Shown here: positions 46,884 to 55,831 of the stretch, piece after piece
How positions within the stretch are numbered: the stretch's first letter is position 1
Layout: every line of letters begins with the position of its first letter
Origin: Paramarasmius palmivorus
Lineage: Eukaryota > Basidiomycota > Agaricomycetes > Agaricales > Marasmiaceae
Assembly (NCBI GenBank): GCA_037176845.1
Contig: JAYKXP010000226.1
Location: 1-55,831, forward strand
Length of the DNA: 55,831 nucleotides
Direction: 5' to 3'
Notes under the pieces: model-generated
Databases searched by the model: none
What the model was told of the DNA's origin: nothing
The model's input: only the letters and a program-made list of their open reading frames with translations
Translations under genes and position numbers: made by a program

Positions 46884-47075
46884 GAGATGTGTTCAATGCG
46901 CCAGGGTTTATGTCATAATTTATGTATACAGGAGGAATCGTGACACGGTCATCTATTGCAATAATCAACAAAGACAATAATTATACACAAGTACTGAGAA
47001 GGAAGAATGTCGTGATGTGCTATGAAATGCTATCTGTCGTCCATTGAATCCCATCGTTCATTTATTCATGTCGCC

Positions 47076-48137
47076 CTAATCCTCTTTGTTGACTCTCTCG
47101 TATCCGCCCATACTGGATCCCCAGCCACCAAACCAGCTACCGCTCCTCTGTCCAGTCGGATGGCCAGTACCAACATCGTATCCCTCAGGCGGGATTTCAA
47201 TCTCTTCGAATCTACCCAAACCAACACCTGATCCAGTTCTTTCACGCAGATAAGGCGACGAGTTGGGCGAAGAAGATGCTGATGACATGGCAGTGGTGCC
47301 CGAGATGGAAGGCATGGGGAAGGTGGGGGCCGCAGGCGATGTGAACGGTGATGACGACGTGGATGTACTGTCCGACGCATGGCCAGGATCGATACGTTCT
47401 AGAGCGGCGAGTTCTTCCTCTAACGCGCGTCTTCGTTCGTAAAGAGACTGACGTGTCGAAGAGGAAGAAGAAGAGGCGGCATGCTGGGGCTGCGGCCGTT
47501 CGGTGAAGAACGATGGAGTCCTCTGCGCCTGCTGCGCGTGTTGTTGTTGCTGTTGTCCTGGTGCGTACTGGCTGAACAAGGCAGCGCCGGTGGTGATGAT
47601 ACTTGGGCCATAAGTTCTCCATAGTCCCAGAGCCATCTGGGTAGGTCCAGAGGCGGGATCATTCATCGTCGGAGGTGGTGCTGCCTGTGCTGCCTGAGCT
47701 ACAGGCTGCTGTCCCATACTGGCCAAAAGTGCCTCCCAAACTGCTCTAAACTTGCCCTGCACATACTCCCAAACCAATACCTTGACTTTGCCCATACTAC
47801 GATCGATTTCATCTTCATGGTCGTGAAGGAATGGTGCGAGGTGTGCGAGATAGATATATGTGGATCCTTGCGTCTGCGGCAACGCTAGGTAGAGTAGGAA
47901 GAGTGTTTTGAAGAGGTAGTAGAATGGTAGCCAGGATACTATCCATTCGGCGAAGTACTCGACGGATAAGAGAGTTCCGAGAACAGACCAATACATGAGC
48001 CATCTTTCGAGGTCGGCTTCAGAGGCTGGTCGTTGGGAGAGGGTTTTGTATGATGAGTAGGCTGGGTATAGAAAGGCAGTAGCTGTGCCTACGAGTCTAG
48101 AGGTCAAGTAGAAGAGCATTTCGTGGGTCAAGGTCAA
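47076..48137 (-). CDS. REEP/HVA22 (TB2/DP1) family ER-shaping protein
   Basis: Intronless gene of 353 residues. The first 130 or so residues form the TB2/DP1/HVA22 domain (YPAYSSYKTL, LERWLMYWSVLG, EWIVSWLPFYYLFKTLFLLYLALPQTQG) with hairpin membrane segments that curve ER tubules. Beyond that, a long Ser/Gln/Pro-rich disordered tail replaces the short tail of yeast Yop1 (about 180 residues), with one likely coiled-coil stretch (RRALEEELAALE). The length and tail resemble other basidiomycete REEP-type proteins. Convergent with the methyltransferase, 192 bases apart. An alternative start is at 48119. Confidence 0.88.
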   Translation of the reverse strand: MTLTHEMLFYLTSRLVGTATAFLYPAYSSYKTLSQRPASEADLERWLMYWSVLGTLLSVEYFAEWIVSWLPFYYLFKTLFLLYLALPQTQGSTYIYLAHLAPFLHDHEDEIDRSMGKVKVLVWEYVQGKFRAVWEALLASMGQQPVAQAAQAAPPPTMNDPASGPTQMALGLWRTYGPSIITTGAALFSQYAPGQQQQQHAQQAQRTPSFFTERPQPQHAASSSSSSTRQSLYERRRALEEELAALERIDPGHASDSTSTSSSPFTSPAAPTFPMPSISGTTAMSSASSSPNSSPYLRERTGSGVGLGRFEEIEIPPEGYDVGTGHPTGQRSGSWFGGWGSSMGGYERVNKED

Positions 48138-48849
48138 GGTATCGATGAATGAGAGGTCGATTTAAAGCCTGTGGAGGTGCGCAATGCCCGCAAGCCCGGC
48201 TTTGTTTGTTCTTGTTTAAAACAGAGCAAATTCTTGACCCACTACCTCTAGCCCTTCCACAGCGACATAATAATGATATAAGGTGCTAGGGGGCATAAAT
48301 CCATGCTGCTCTTGAAATCCTATTTATTACTTTCTCAAATTTCGAAGACATAAGGTCGTTTTTGGGCTGTGAAGCTTTTTTGGGACAACAATTTGAAAAT
48401 CTAATAAATAAAAATTGTTGCTTTTATTGTCACAATTGGGTTACACTACTACTTGGGGCACCGGGATCGGCCTGTGTCGAGGGAGCAGAGGGCAAAAAGA
48501 CACGGCGTGAAGGAGACGCGCCGCGTTTGACGCCCGTGTGACTCTGCCTCGAATAGCGTGTTCAGCAAATCCTATAATGCCCTTTGCGACATATGCGTCA
48601 CAGAGTATCGTGTTTGTTCAAAGCAATGCTAAGCCAAAACTTTTCGCCCAAAAAGAGCCCATTTGCCTATGTTCAGAAGGGTAGAAGACCAAAGTACGAC
48701 TGGGACACGATTTCTGCGCGCTTGTGTTTATGTAAGCCGGACACGGTGACTCGAGCCTTGCGCACCTCCATTAAAGGTCGACTTCGGACCTCGGTGCGCC
48801 TGCCTGTATCCATGCTCTGCTGACAAATGGGTATTTATTCAACTCTTTC
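48138..48849. other. intergenic region next to retrotransposon 3' end
   Basis: Upstream region of the REEP-type gene and the flank of the retrotransposon. An AT-rich segment (about 48310-48440) includes a 9-base inverted match, CAACAATTT and AAATTGTTG, around 48385-48420. No gene seen; a 79-codon plus frame at 48584-48823 has no recognisable pattern. Confidence 0.4.
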
Positions 48850-48875
48850 TTTTTTTTTTTTTTTTTTTTTTTTTT
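48850..48875 (-). repeat. poly-A tail of retrotransposon (26 T on plus strand)
   Basis: An uninterrupted run of 26 T, the complement of a 3' poly-A tail, abuts the 3' end of the element. Flanking sequence to the left is ordinary genomic DNA. Confidence 0.85.
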
Positions 48876-49149
48876 GTGGAGCGTTTACGAAGAGGTTAAC
48901 CTTTCGGAGAGCAAACGTGGTGGTTCCTCTCGAGTCGCCGATAGTTAGCGACCGTCCTTGAGGCCGACAAAGTCGGTGCTCCTCTTCCGCATGTGGGGCA
49001 AGGAAACTAGACCTCGCCATGGACCTGAGACTAAGATATACCACCTGGAGGAATGCATTTACGCACGCCCGGTTGTCAGCGAGCAGTGTGAGACTAAAGG
49101 TAGATCCTCAGAAGCCAACCACCTCGTAGGTTGACTCCCTCCTCGAATA

Positions 49150-50715
49150 CTACCCACTGCTCACTAGAACCCCCAGCCCTCGGTTTCCGAGGGTTTGGTC
49201 CCTCTCCTCACCCCATGTGGCCGAAACCAGGCCCTTTGAGAGTGCTTTCTTCCCATATCGTCGCTTGTTTGTGAGGAGGACGTCGATTTTCCGCCTGGAA
49301 TCGATGGTGTACTTCCATCTATTCTTTATTTCCCGTAGGTTCTTCGGGCCCGATTCGTTAATGACTCTCTCGTTTCTCATTTTCCATATGAGGAAAGCAG
49401 CTTCCAAAACTAGGATCTGGTATAGCCTCGTCTTGCCTCGTGTTTCTAACTCGTCTGCTCCAAATGACACGTTGGCGCATGCCATGATGACGTCCAGTGT
49501 TGGTTGCTCCCAGTCATCACTCGCCGTTGCTTCTCGCCAAACTGTTTCAGCTTCCTCCCATACCTCAGCTTGACCTGCCGTGGTGCATTCGAGGAGGATG
49601 TGTTGTAGGGTTTCTTCGGACTGGCATTGGGGGCATCTGGCTCGGGACTCGCACCCAGGTATGTCTTCCCAGTCCTTTCCGAGACGGTATGCACCATGGA
49701 TGATCTTGTATAGGAAATTCCGTACTTGCCTGGAGATGGTCTTGTTCTTGAGAGATCTCCAGAATTGTTTCGTGGATGGTTTTTCTCCCGACAACCTTTC
49801 CGTTGCTCTTCTTGCGTTCTCCACGTTCCTGGTTGTCCGTTTCCGATCGATTTTCCTCTGGTATTGGTACGAGGTCTTCTTAATCTGGCGTATCGCTTTA
49901 TATGCCTGAGCCTGCGTTATTCCTTTTAGCTTAGCTCCTGAAATATGCAGCGGTGGGGGGATGGTCATATCTACGAGGTCTGTGGATGTTTTGCCGCGTC
50001 CTTCGTTCGCTAGGGAGTCCGCTTTTTCGTTGCCGTCAATTCCGGAATGACCTTTGACCCATTGGAAGGTTGTTAGAGCTTTCCGTGCCCGTAGTCTCGC
50101 AGCGGTTACTTGGAAGAGGTGTGCGTTCTCGACGCCAATGTAGCCCGAGTCTTCCCATTTCTTGAGGTGTTTCGTTATTCCCTCAATAACGTATTTCGAG
50201 TCGCTCATGATGTTTAGGTCCAAAGGCGGGAACGTTTCTGCTACTTCTTTGACCGCCAGTAGTTCCCCGACTTGGTTGGAAGGCTCTAGTTCCCTGGGTA
50301 CCTTGATTGCTCGATTCCTATAGTCCGTATCGTTCACAAAAATCCCAGCTCCAGCTTCCGCGTTGTTTCCACCATTGTTCGTGCATGACCCATCAGTGTA
50401 TACGTCGAGTGGTGGTACGCCATTTTCTGGGTATACTTCGGTGTTTGGTATGTCTGTTCCTCCAACCTCTTCGGTGAATATTCTAAATGCTTCCTCCAGG
50501 TCTCCATCCGTTGTGATTTTCGGGTCAAATGCAACACATTCTTCAGATGACATCTTCCATGGGAGCTCTCGGCGTTCGTAATCCTCCGGTTGGGGATACG
50601 TGGGGTTCCATTTCGGCGGTAGGGCGTCCAGCAGTCGCTTGGCTTGGGTGAAACACTTGTGTGGGTCGGGCATAGGCCTTGGTTTGGCTCCGTGTGCGTT
50701 TTGCATCTTCGGCAT
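49150..50715 (-). CDS. retrotransposon RNase H region (open 521 codons)
   Basis: This long open frame is the C-terminal part of the element's pol protein, not a separate gene; its first Met is arbitrary. The RNase H catalytic residues are all present: Asp108 in YTDGS, Glu151 in GELLAVKE, Asp172 in SDSKYVIEG and Asp233 in KADSLANEG, with His223 in KGHSG. A zinc-finger-like CPQCQ...HILLEC motif (zf-RVT type) lies in the last third. Upstream, the natural reading continues in another frame (50957-50700), so a frameshift separates it from the reverse transcriptase. Confidence 0.85.
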   Translation of the reverse strand: MPKMQNAHGAKPRPMPDPHKCFTQAKRLLDALPPKWNPTYPQPEDYERRELPWKMSSEECVAFDPKITTDGDLEEAFRIFTEEVGGTDIPNTEVYPENGVPPLDVYTDGSCTNNGGNNAEAGAGIFVNDTDYRNRAIKVPRELEPSNQVGELLAVKEVAETFPPLDLNIMSDSKYVIEGITKHLKKWEDSGYIGVENAHLFQVTAARLRARKALTTFQWVKGHSGIDGNEKADSLANEGRGKTSTDLVDMTIPPPLHISGAKLKGITQAQAYKAIRQIKKTSYQYQRKIDRKRTTRNVENARRATERLSGEKPSTKQFWRSLKNKTISRQVRNFLYKIIHGAYRLGKDWEDIPGCESRARCPQCQSEETLQHILLECTTAGQAEVWEEAETVWREATASDDWEQPTLDVIMACANVSFGADELETRGKTRLYQILVLEAAFLIWKMRNERVINESGPKNLREIKNRWKYTIDSRRKIDVLLTNKRRYGKKALSKGLVSATWGEERDQTLGNRGLGVLVSSG

Positions 50716-52280
50716 ATACAGTCTCTCCGTGGTCTGTGTGTTTCCTCCCTCAGGTAGTTGGCCATTAACTCTGCGTCTCCAACCGTCTCCAGTACGTGAT
50801 TATATTTCAGACATCTGTTTGCATGATTCTGATTGCTATACAGAGTCCTTGTTACTTGCCGATTTAGCGTATACCAGATCGGCATCTGGCGGAGTATCTT
50901 CCTGGAGAAAGGCCATCCATCAGTTCTCAGCCGATTTTTTTGTGCCGTTGTAATCATTCTTCGTAGATCATATGGTAATTGCTCTTTCTTTGTATCCCAT
51001 GTTTGTGTGAAAAGGGTTTTGTCTAATTATTCATCAACATTGTTGTCTTCTTACTCGGGCATGAATCTTGAATATAAGGTCCGCGAAATAGGCCCAACGT
51101 TTAGGGCGGTCTTTTGTTTTGAGGTATGATTGGAGCCATATGATATCAATGGCTTCGTTGCGGGCTGCGCGGATGTCAATGAGGTTCTTCCCTCCTTCTT
51201 CTAGAGGTATGTGGATCGTCTCTGCATTAGATATAGGCCTAGAGTTTGACCCTGCCCACAATGAATGTCTGATTTTATTTTTGAAGGGTTTTCTTCTACT
51301 TTTTTGGTGTTCCTTGCACTTTGCTGGGTATTTGTGTGATGCCACCACCAAACATTTGGGCAACTCAGCCGGTGTCCTTCCAGCGTGGGGTGTCCTCTTT
51401 TCCCCACTGTTCAAAAGCAGTGTCCACTTTGTTGAATGACTCTGTTCCATACGCTGATCTCGTTTTGACTCCATTTCCAATCCATCCTCCAAGTGTGCGT
51501 GTCGCATCGCCGGTCTTTCTTGATGGTAACTGGGTTTCCGTCTGCATCACTGATCTGATGCCTTCCACGGTTTTCCATCCCACTGTTTGGTGTAGGAACA
51601 CGGCTTCCCGGTATCGTGGTGACCCGAATGGTACAATTTCCGTTTTCTTGATGTTGAACTTTGCGCCTGATGCCTTGCACCATCGGTTTAGTAGGTCTTG
51701 TTCGTTCGGTCCAGTCATCTTGGGCCGCGATAGGTAGACTGTGGTTGTCGTCCGCAAAGCCCAGAGTTACAAAAGGAGCTTTCTCGTGGTACCCTGGATG
51801 CGTATTCCGTTCAGCGACGTCGACGATCGTATGGTTTCCGCAAGAGTTCTATTGCGAGGTCAAAGAGAAGGCAGGAGAGGGGGTCACCTTGTCGCACCCC
51901 GCGGAAAACTTGATATGGTGTTGAGCTTCGGCACCCATTAATCATTACATATGTATGGGCGTCGCTATACAGGGCCTTCACAGTGTTGATGAACCTTTCA
52001 GGGATGCCAAATGCTTCAAGTGTAGCCCATAGGTATTTATGTTCTACTCTGTCGTATGCTTTCTCTTGGTCAAGCGCTACCATTACTCCGTTTTCTTCGA
52101 TGGCCTCTGCCACTTCGATGACTCTCTTTGAGAGCCAAATGTGGTCGTAAATTTGTCGACCGGGGACAAAGCCCGCTTGATCTGGGTGAATTAATTTACC
52201 TGCTACTTTGGCCAGTTTTAATGACAGCGCTTTGGTGAAGATCTTGTAATCGGTATTCAGTAGCAGAGATTATGGCCCGG
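50700..52280 (-). pseudogene. retrotransposon reverse transcriptase, frameshifted
   Basis: Reverse transcriptase pieces in several frames. The open stretch 52113-51811 carries LDQEKAYDRVEHKYLW and RGVRQGDPLSCLLFDLAIE, the palm motifs. The catalytic box is FADD (51747-51758). A downstream piece has KFNIKKTEIVPFGSPRYREA. Further on are WAGSNSRPISNAETIHIPLEEGG and WLQSYLKTKDRPKRWAYFADLI, then CLKYNHVLETVGDAELM near the RNase H region. At least three frame changes occur between 50.7 and 52.3 kb, so this copy cannot make a full enzyme as it stands. Confidence 0.8.
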
Positions 52281-55200
52281 TAGTTTGATATGTCTGCACG
52301 TTCTCCTTTCTTATATGTAGCGGGCAATCCAGACTTTCAGAGAACTTCTCGAGTATGGTGCGAGTTCGTACATTTCATTGTCATTATAACCGCATAGTAG
52401 AACCTCGATTATGTCGCGAAGGCGGTTTCTTTGCTGGTACGTTCGGATTTTTTGGTAACGACGCTTCTAAGTTTTCCATACTTCTGGATGGATATGCCAG
52501 ATCAAACCTGGGTGCTTTACGTTGGCTGATAAACGCCGAGCTTCCGCTACATTTTCCCGTATTAGGGTTTCACCTAGTTCTGTTCCTTCCTCATCCGGTA
52601 ACTTTACTTTGGTGCGGCAAGGGACATCCTCTGTCGCCCGTTCTTGTCTTCTTTATCTTGTGTTGTTTCCGCAAGGCCATTGTATTGTATGAGTTCATGG
52701 TAGTTTTCTTGCAGGTCAGCCATTTTCTGTGACTGATTTGTAACCCGGGTTGTGAGTTATCGTCGATTACCGGTGCTGGTGGAGGTTCTGGTGCTCTTCG
52801 TGAGCGCGAGCTTTACCTCCCGTGGGCTTCTGTCTCGGACGATTAATTTTTTAGACCAGGTATATGCTTATTATATAATTTCCCCGTTAGGAGTCTGTTC
52901 TTTACTCTACTGTTGTCTCTGCTAATTTTGTGTCTTGTCCGCAGACCAACTCGACCTAAGTTCCTCCGTGAGAAGCTGTTGTTGATAAAGAAGTCTCCGT
53001 CGTGCTGAAGTAGGGTTTGGTCGTTACTTAGAACAGCTTGATCTTTCTCGACATTCTTGTTTTCGCTTCAGTCTTTCGGGTGGGGAATTACAACCTTTGC
53101 TCTTTGTCGCGCGCTACATTGTACGTGACTTATCTCTTCCATTCTCGAGAATAGGGTTGGTGGGTCTTCGGTCTTCGGTGTCGGAATTCGGGGATGGGGA
53201 AGGCGATATCCTGTGACATTTCATGGTGCATCTTCATACCCTGAGTGCTTCTTTCTCAGGAATGGGGACTTAGCTTCACTTGTCATGAGTGCTGATGGTT
53301 GGGGCCCACACCAGCGGGCCCTTTAACTACCAAAGTCTGGTGGGTTGTGTCGCTTGATAGTCTCATAGTGACACAACTGATGCTCAGTTCGGGGTCTCCT
53401 CTCCAGGTGCTCGGGATTTGCCGGTCTCGACATGTGGATTGTCTCAAAGCTGTTATACGGAGCGTATTCTACTATCGATGCGGGAGAATTGAATTTACCG
53501 TTGGGTCTGGTGTCTTTTGAGAGGGTGTATGCGTAAGTGGTGTTCTGGGTACGTTTCACGTCATCCGTCACAGAGATAGATAGCTTGACTTTCATGTAGT
53601 CGATAGCGTACTCTGGGGGGCAGGATGCTGTCATGTCTCATTGGTAATCTGTCTATCGCCTCTTCTACCATGTTTAGGTCCACCTCCGAAGATATCAGGT
53701 TTTGGATGCACTTAGGGTGGTTCTTGTCGTGAGTATTGGGCCAATGCTTGTCCAAATTCTAGCATGTCATTCGGGTTCATTTGGTGCGTTATGCGCTAAA
53801 ATTGTCAGTGAATTCTAGTCTCATGCCATGTTAGGCTTGCACTAGTTATCGCATGGCCTGGTCGGTAGACAAGTCCCCCAGGACTTCACGCGCATCCTCG
53901 CAGTTGGTTGATCCTCCGGTTTAGTACACTGCCATCCTTTGTCGCATTGGGGTTATCTGGGAGAGAGTGGAGAAGGGAGTATGGGTTCACAATAGTTTAG
54001 AGTCTCAAATGACATTCATTAGGCTATACTTGTGTGCGTCGGTTGGATTTGATGTGCGCTACGCCAACTAATGAGAATGCCAATCTGTTCCCCGTCGATC
54101 AGCCTGTTTGTACCCAGAAACCAATTGGTTCTCGGGGTCGGAAAAAGTTGTCTATGTTACCTATTCGTTAATGTTCAGTGGACTCCGATCCGTATGGGAT
54201 CTGCTTGGGTCTTTTATCGAGATTCTGTTCTCAGGTTGTGTTCCTACGGTTGAGGGTATATTCGGTTGGTCTGGGGGTTGAAATTGGGCGGGCCGGTTGT
54301 ATTCTCCGGCGTATAACTGTGACCTATTCCGCATTGTGTTGAGGTTGATAGGTCTCCTCTGGTTCTTGTAGTAGTCGTTCGAGCTCTTCAGAGTACTGGT
54401 CGCGGTCGCGATCCAATGGAAGTGGCCGTCTCAGCTGTCATCTCGTATCGCCCTGTCAGGGTTGGTTGCGTTCTTTCTCGCATGTTTTTCCCCTTCTGGG
54501 TGTTGAGTTGATTAACCCCTTGCCTGTATCTGCGTATTCAACGCCGGCTTGGCTTTCCTGCCAGTTATGCCCGTCAGGGCTACGGTGAAACATCGCAAGC
54601 ACTGTCACTGACAGTGCTCTGTCCTGGTCCACTACCTCCATTGTTGGACCAGGCGTTGCTTCTCTCCCAAGGATAGAGTAGCGTGGCCCTCTGCCCCGTC
54701 GTATTGATCCTCGGGAATAAGCACAAGGCCGGAGGCGGAAGCAGTGCTACCTCAATACCGCGTTGATGGCCTGTAATCCGAAAAAACTCGTTAGAGCGTA
54801 GCCGAGTGTGAATGATTTAGACCTGGAGTGAATTGTTCGTCGCGGGTTTGTTTGAGTCGTCCCTAAGCCGTGCGAGGGCGAAGAGACTCCAGACGCTTCA
54901 GATGGCGGATGCTGTCCGCGTCGGAGTTGGTATGCCTGGGTACCAGCTTCGTGCGGGGTACGCTTATTCGTGTTCGCCGGACATGTTTTGTTTATACCAA
55001 GTCATCGACCTGTCCGCTCATTGTTGTAGTGAGGTCAGTCAATTAAGAGACTTGGGGGTCTTAGCCCTGTCAGTGCCGCTTCTGGAGTCCAGGAACAAGC
55101 GAGTTTCGTTTGTAACTCGGAGCTTGGTGTAGGAAGAGAGTTACCCCCTTTATTTCAAGCTCGTATGTGTTTAGATGTAACATGATTGCGCGGTGGGGGG

Positions 55201-55831
55201 GGGGAGTGGCGGCTGTATTGTAAGAATTATACGTGCTCTATTTCGAAGTCTTTTAGGTAGCTATGACTAGGGATGGGTTTTGATAGGCAATAGACAAATG
55301 ATTATAGATGATTAGTGAAAAACGCCCCTTTTGGGCTATTAGGTGCATTCGGTTAGAAGCGTTGATCAAAAACCCTCGGCCCCATTACCCCCTGGCACGA
55401 CCTCCACGACCTCGGAATCCTCTGCTCTGTAGCCGCCTCGGAATCCTGTCCTCGGGGAAGTGTTTCGGCAGGTTATCCCGTATCCCCTTGGGCCAGTTGC
55501 GGGCTCTGGAATACTCCTCGCTTTCGTAGCCGTCGTCGCCCGCGGGAAGTGGCTCGGGTCTCGGCAGACGCAGCTTAGTTGCACTATGTAGGCCATGCAG
55601 TTCTTTCTACAGGTTCGCAGCAGATGTCGAGAAGGTAACCAGATGGGAATAGAGCTTGGTTCCAAGCCAGTACCGGGGTTTCAGGGATAGGGGCAGTTGT
55701 TGGCAAGGTGGTTATACTCATTTGGCAGCCTCTGTGTGGCAGTACGCACACCCCGATTTGGCGTGGCAGCTGTGTGGTGTCGGAGACTGGATGCTCGGAA
55801 GTCGCGGAAACCATTCTTCACGATAACCTTC
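52281..55831 (-). other. retrotransposon 5' part, heavily decayed (endonuclease and ORF1 expected)
   Basis: No long frame survives. A piece around 52560-52730 (MADLQENYHELIQYNGLAE) looks like coding sequence before the RT. Near 55700-55790 a minus-strand reading has Cys pairs (CHAKSGCAYCHTEAAK) and, after a frame break, NHLANNC, reminiscent of a gag-type zinc knuckle. I could not identify an AP endonuclease. The attribution to the same element rests on position and strand. Confidence 0.4.

Larger units (their letters stand above)
48850..55831 (-). mobile_element. decayed non-LTR (LINE) retrotransposon, Tad1/I-like
   Basis: A retrotransposon lies on the minus strand with its 3' poly-A tail at 48850-48875. 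Going upstream (rightwards) come a 3' UTR, an RNase H region, the reverse transcriptase C-terminal and core parts, and then poorly open sequence where an endonuclease and ORF1 would lie. The RT-RNase H-zinc motif order and RNase H presence fit the Tad1/I lineages of basidiomycetes. Frameshifts break the RT. The 5' end is probably beyond the right edge, so target-site duplications cannot be checked. Confidence 0.88.

Noticed and set aside
1..55831. CRISPR arrays, bacterial operons, ribosome binding sites, riboswitches
   Set aside because: The intron-rich gene structure shows a eukaryotic nuclear genome, and no regularly spaced repeats were seen.

Overview
The window is nuclear DNA of a filamentous basidiomycete, most likely an Agaricomycete (mushroom-forming fungus, probably Agaricales). 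The genes are cut by many short introns of about 45-60 bases with GT..AG ends. They lie close together on both strands with 130-400 base gaps. Several protein families are typical of mushrooms: a DUF6589-type relic, a kinase-like orphan family, a DUF6699 protein and an F-box-like protein. There are no bacterial features.

Positions 1-10.9 kb are an accessory, decayed region. Two damaged copies of a DUF6589-type gene lie at the left edge and at about 9.1-10.2 kb. Three pairs of diverged repeat blocks link the two ends, in rearranged order. Between them sits one apparently intact multi-exon gene (7331 to 4741, minus strand) of a mushroom-specific family with no known function.

Positions 11-48 kb are a gene-dense core. 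In order: nucleolin/Nsr1-like protein (+), TauD/TfdA dioxygenase (-), eIF3g (+), the exportin Cse1 (-), an SLMAP/Far10-like FHA protein (+), mitochondrial S-adenosylmethionine carrier (-), mitochondrial malate dehydrogenase (+), ENA-type P-type ATPase (-), Sec14 (+), F-box-like protein (+), DUF6699 protein (+), Atg7 (-), a secreted feruloyl-esterase-like CE1 enzyme (-), an H3K9 methyltransferase (+) and a REEP/HVA22 protein (-). Two pairs, Cse1/SLMAP and SAM carrier/Mdh1, are divergent with very short shared upstream regions. Several neighbours are convergent. The genes are housekeeping functions and do not form a single pathway; membrane and organelle biology (Sec14, REEP, Atg7, mitochondrial carriers) recurs.

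Positions 48.85-55.8 kb hold a decayed non-LTR retrotransposon on the minus strand, of Tad1/I-like type. It begins at a 26-base poly-T tract (its poly-A tail). It carries a 521-codon open RNase H region and a frameshifted reverse transcriptase, and it probably runs off the right edge.

The most notable observations are splicing oddities: a 6-base exon in malate dehydrogenase, a 7-base exon inside the chromodomain of the H3K9 methyltransferase, and a GC-AG intron that cuts the catalytic NHSC motif of the same methyltransferase. All coordinates, exon joins and counts were worked out by hand from the sequence. Family assignments rest on recognised motifs, not on a database search.
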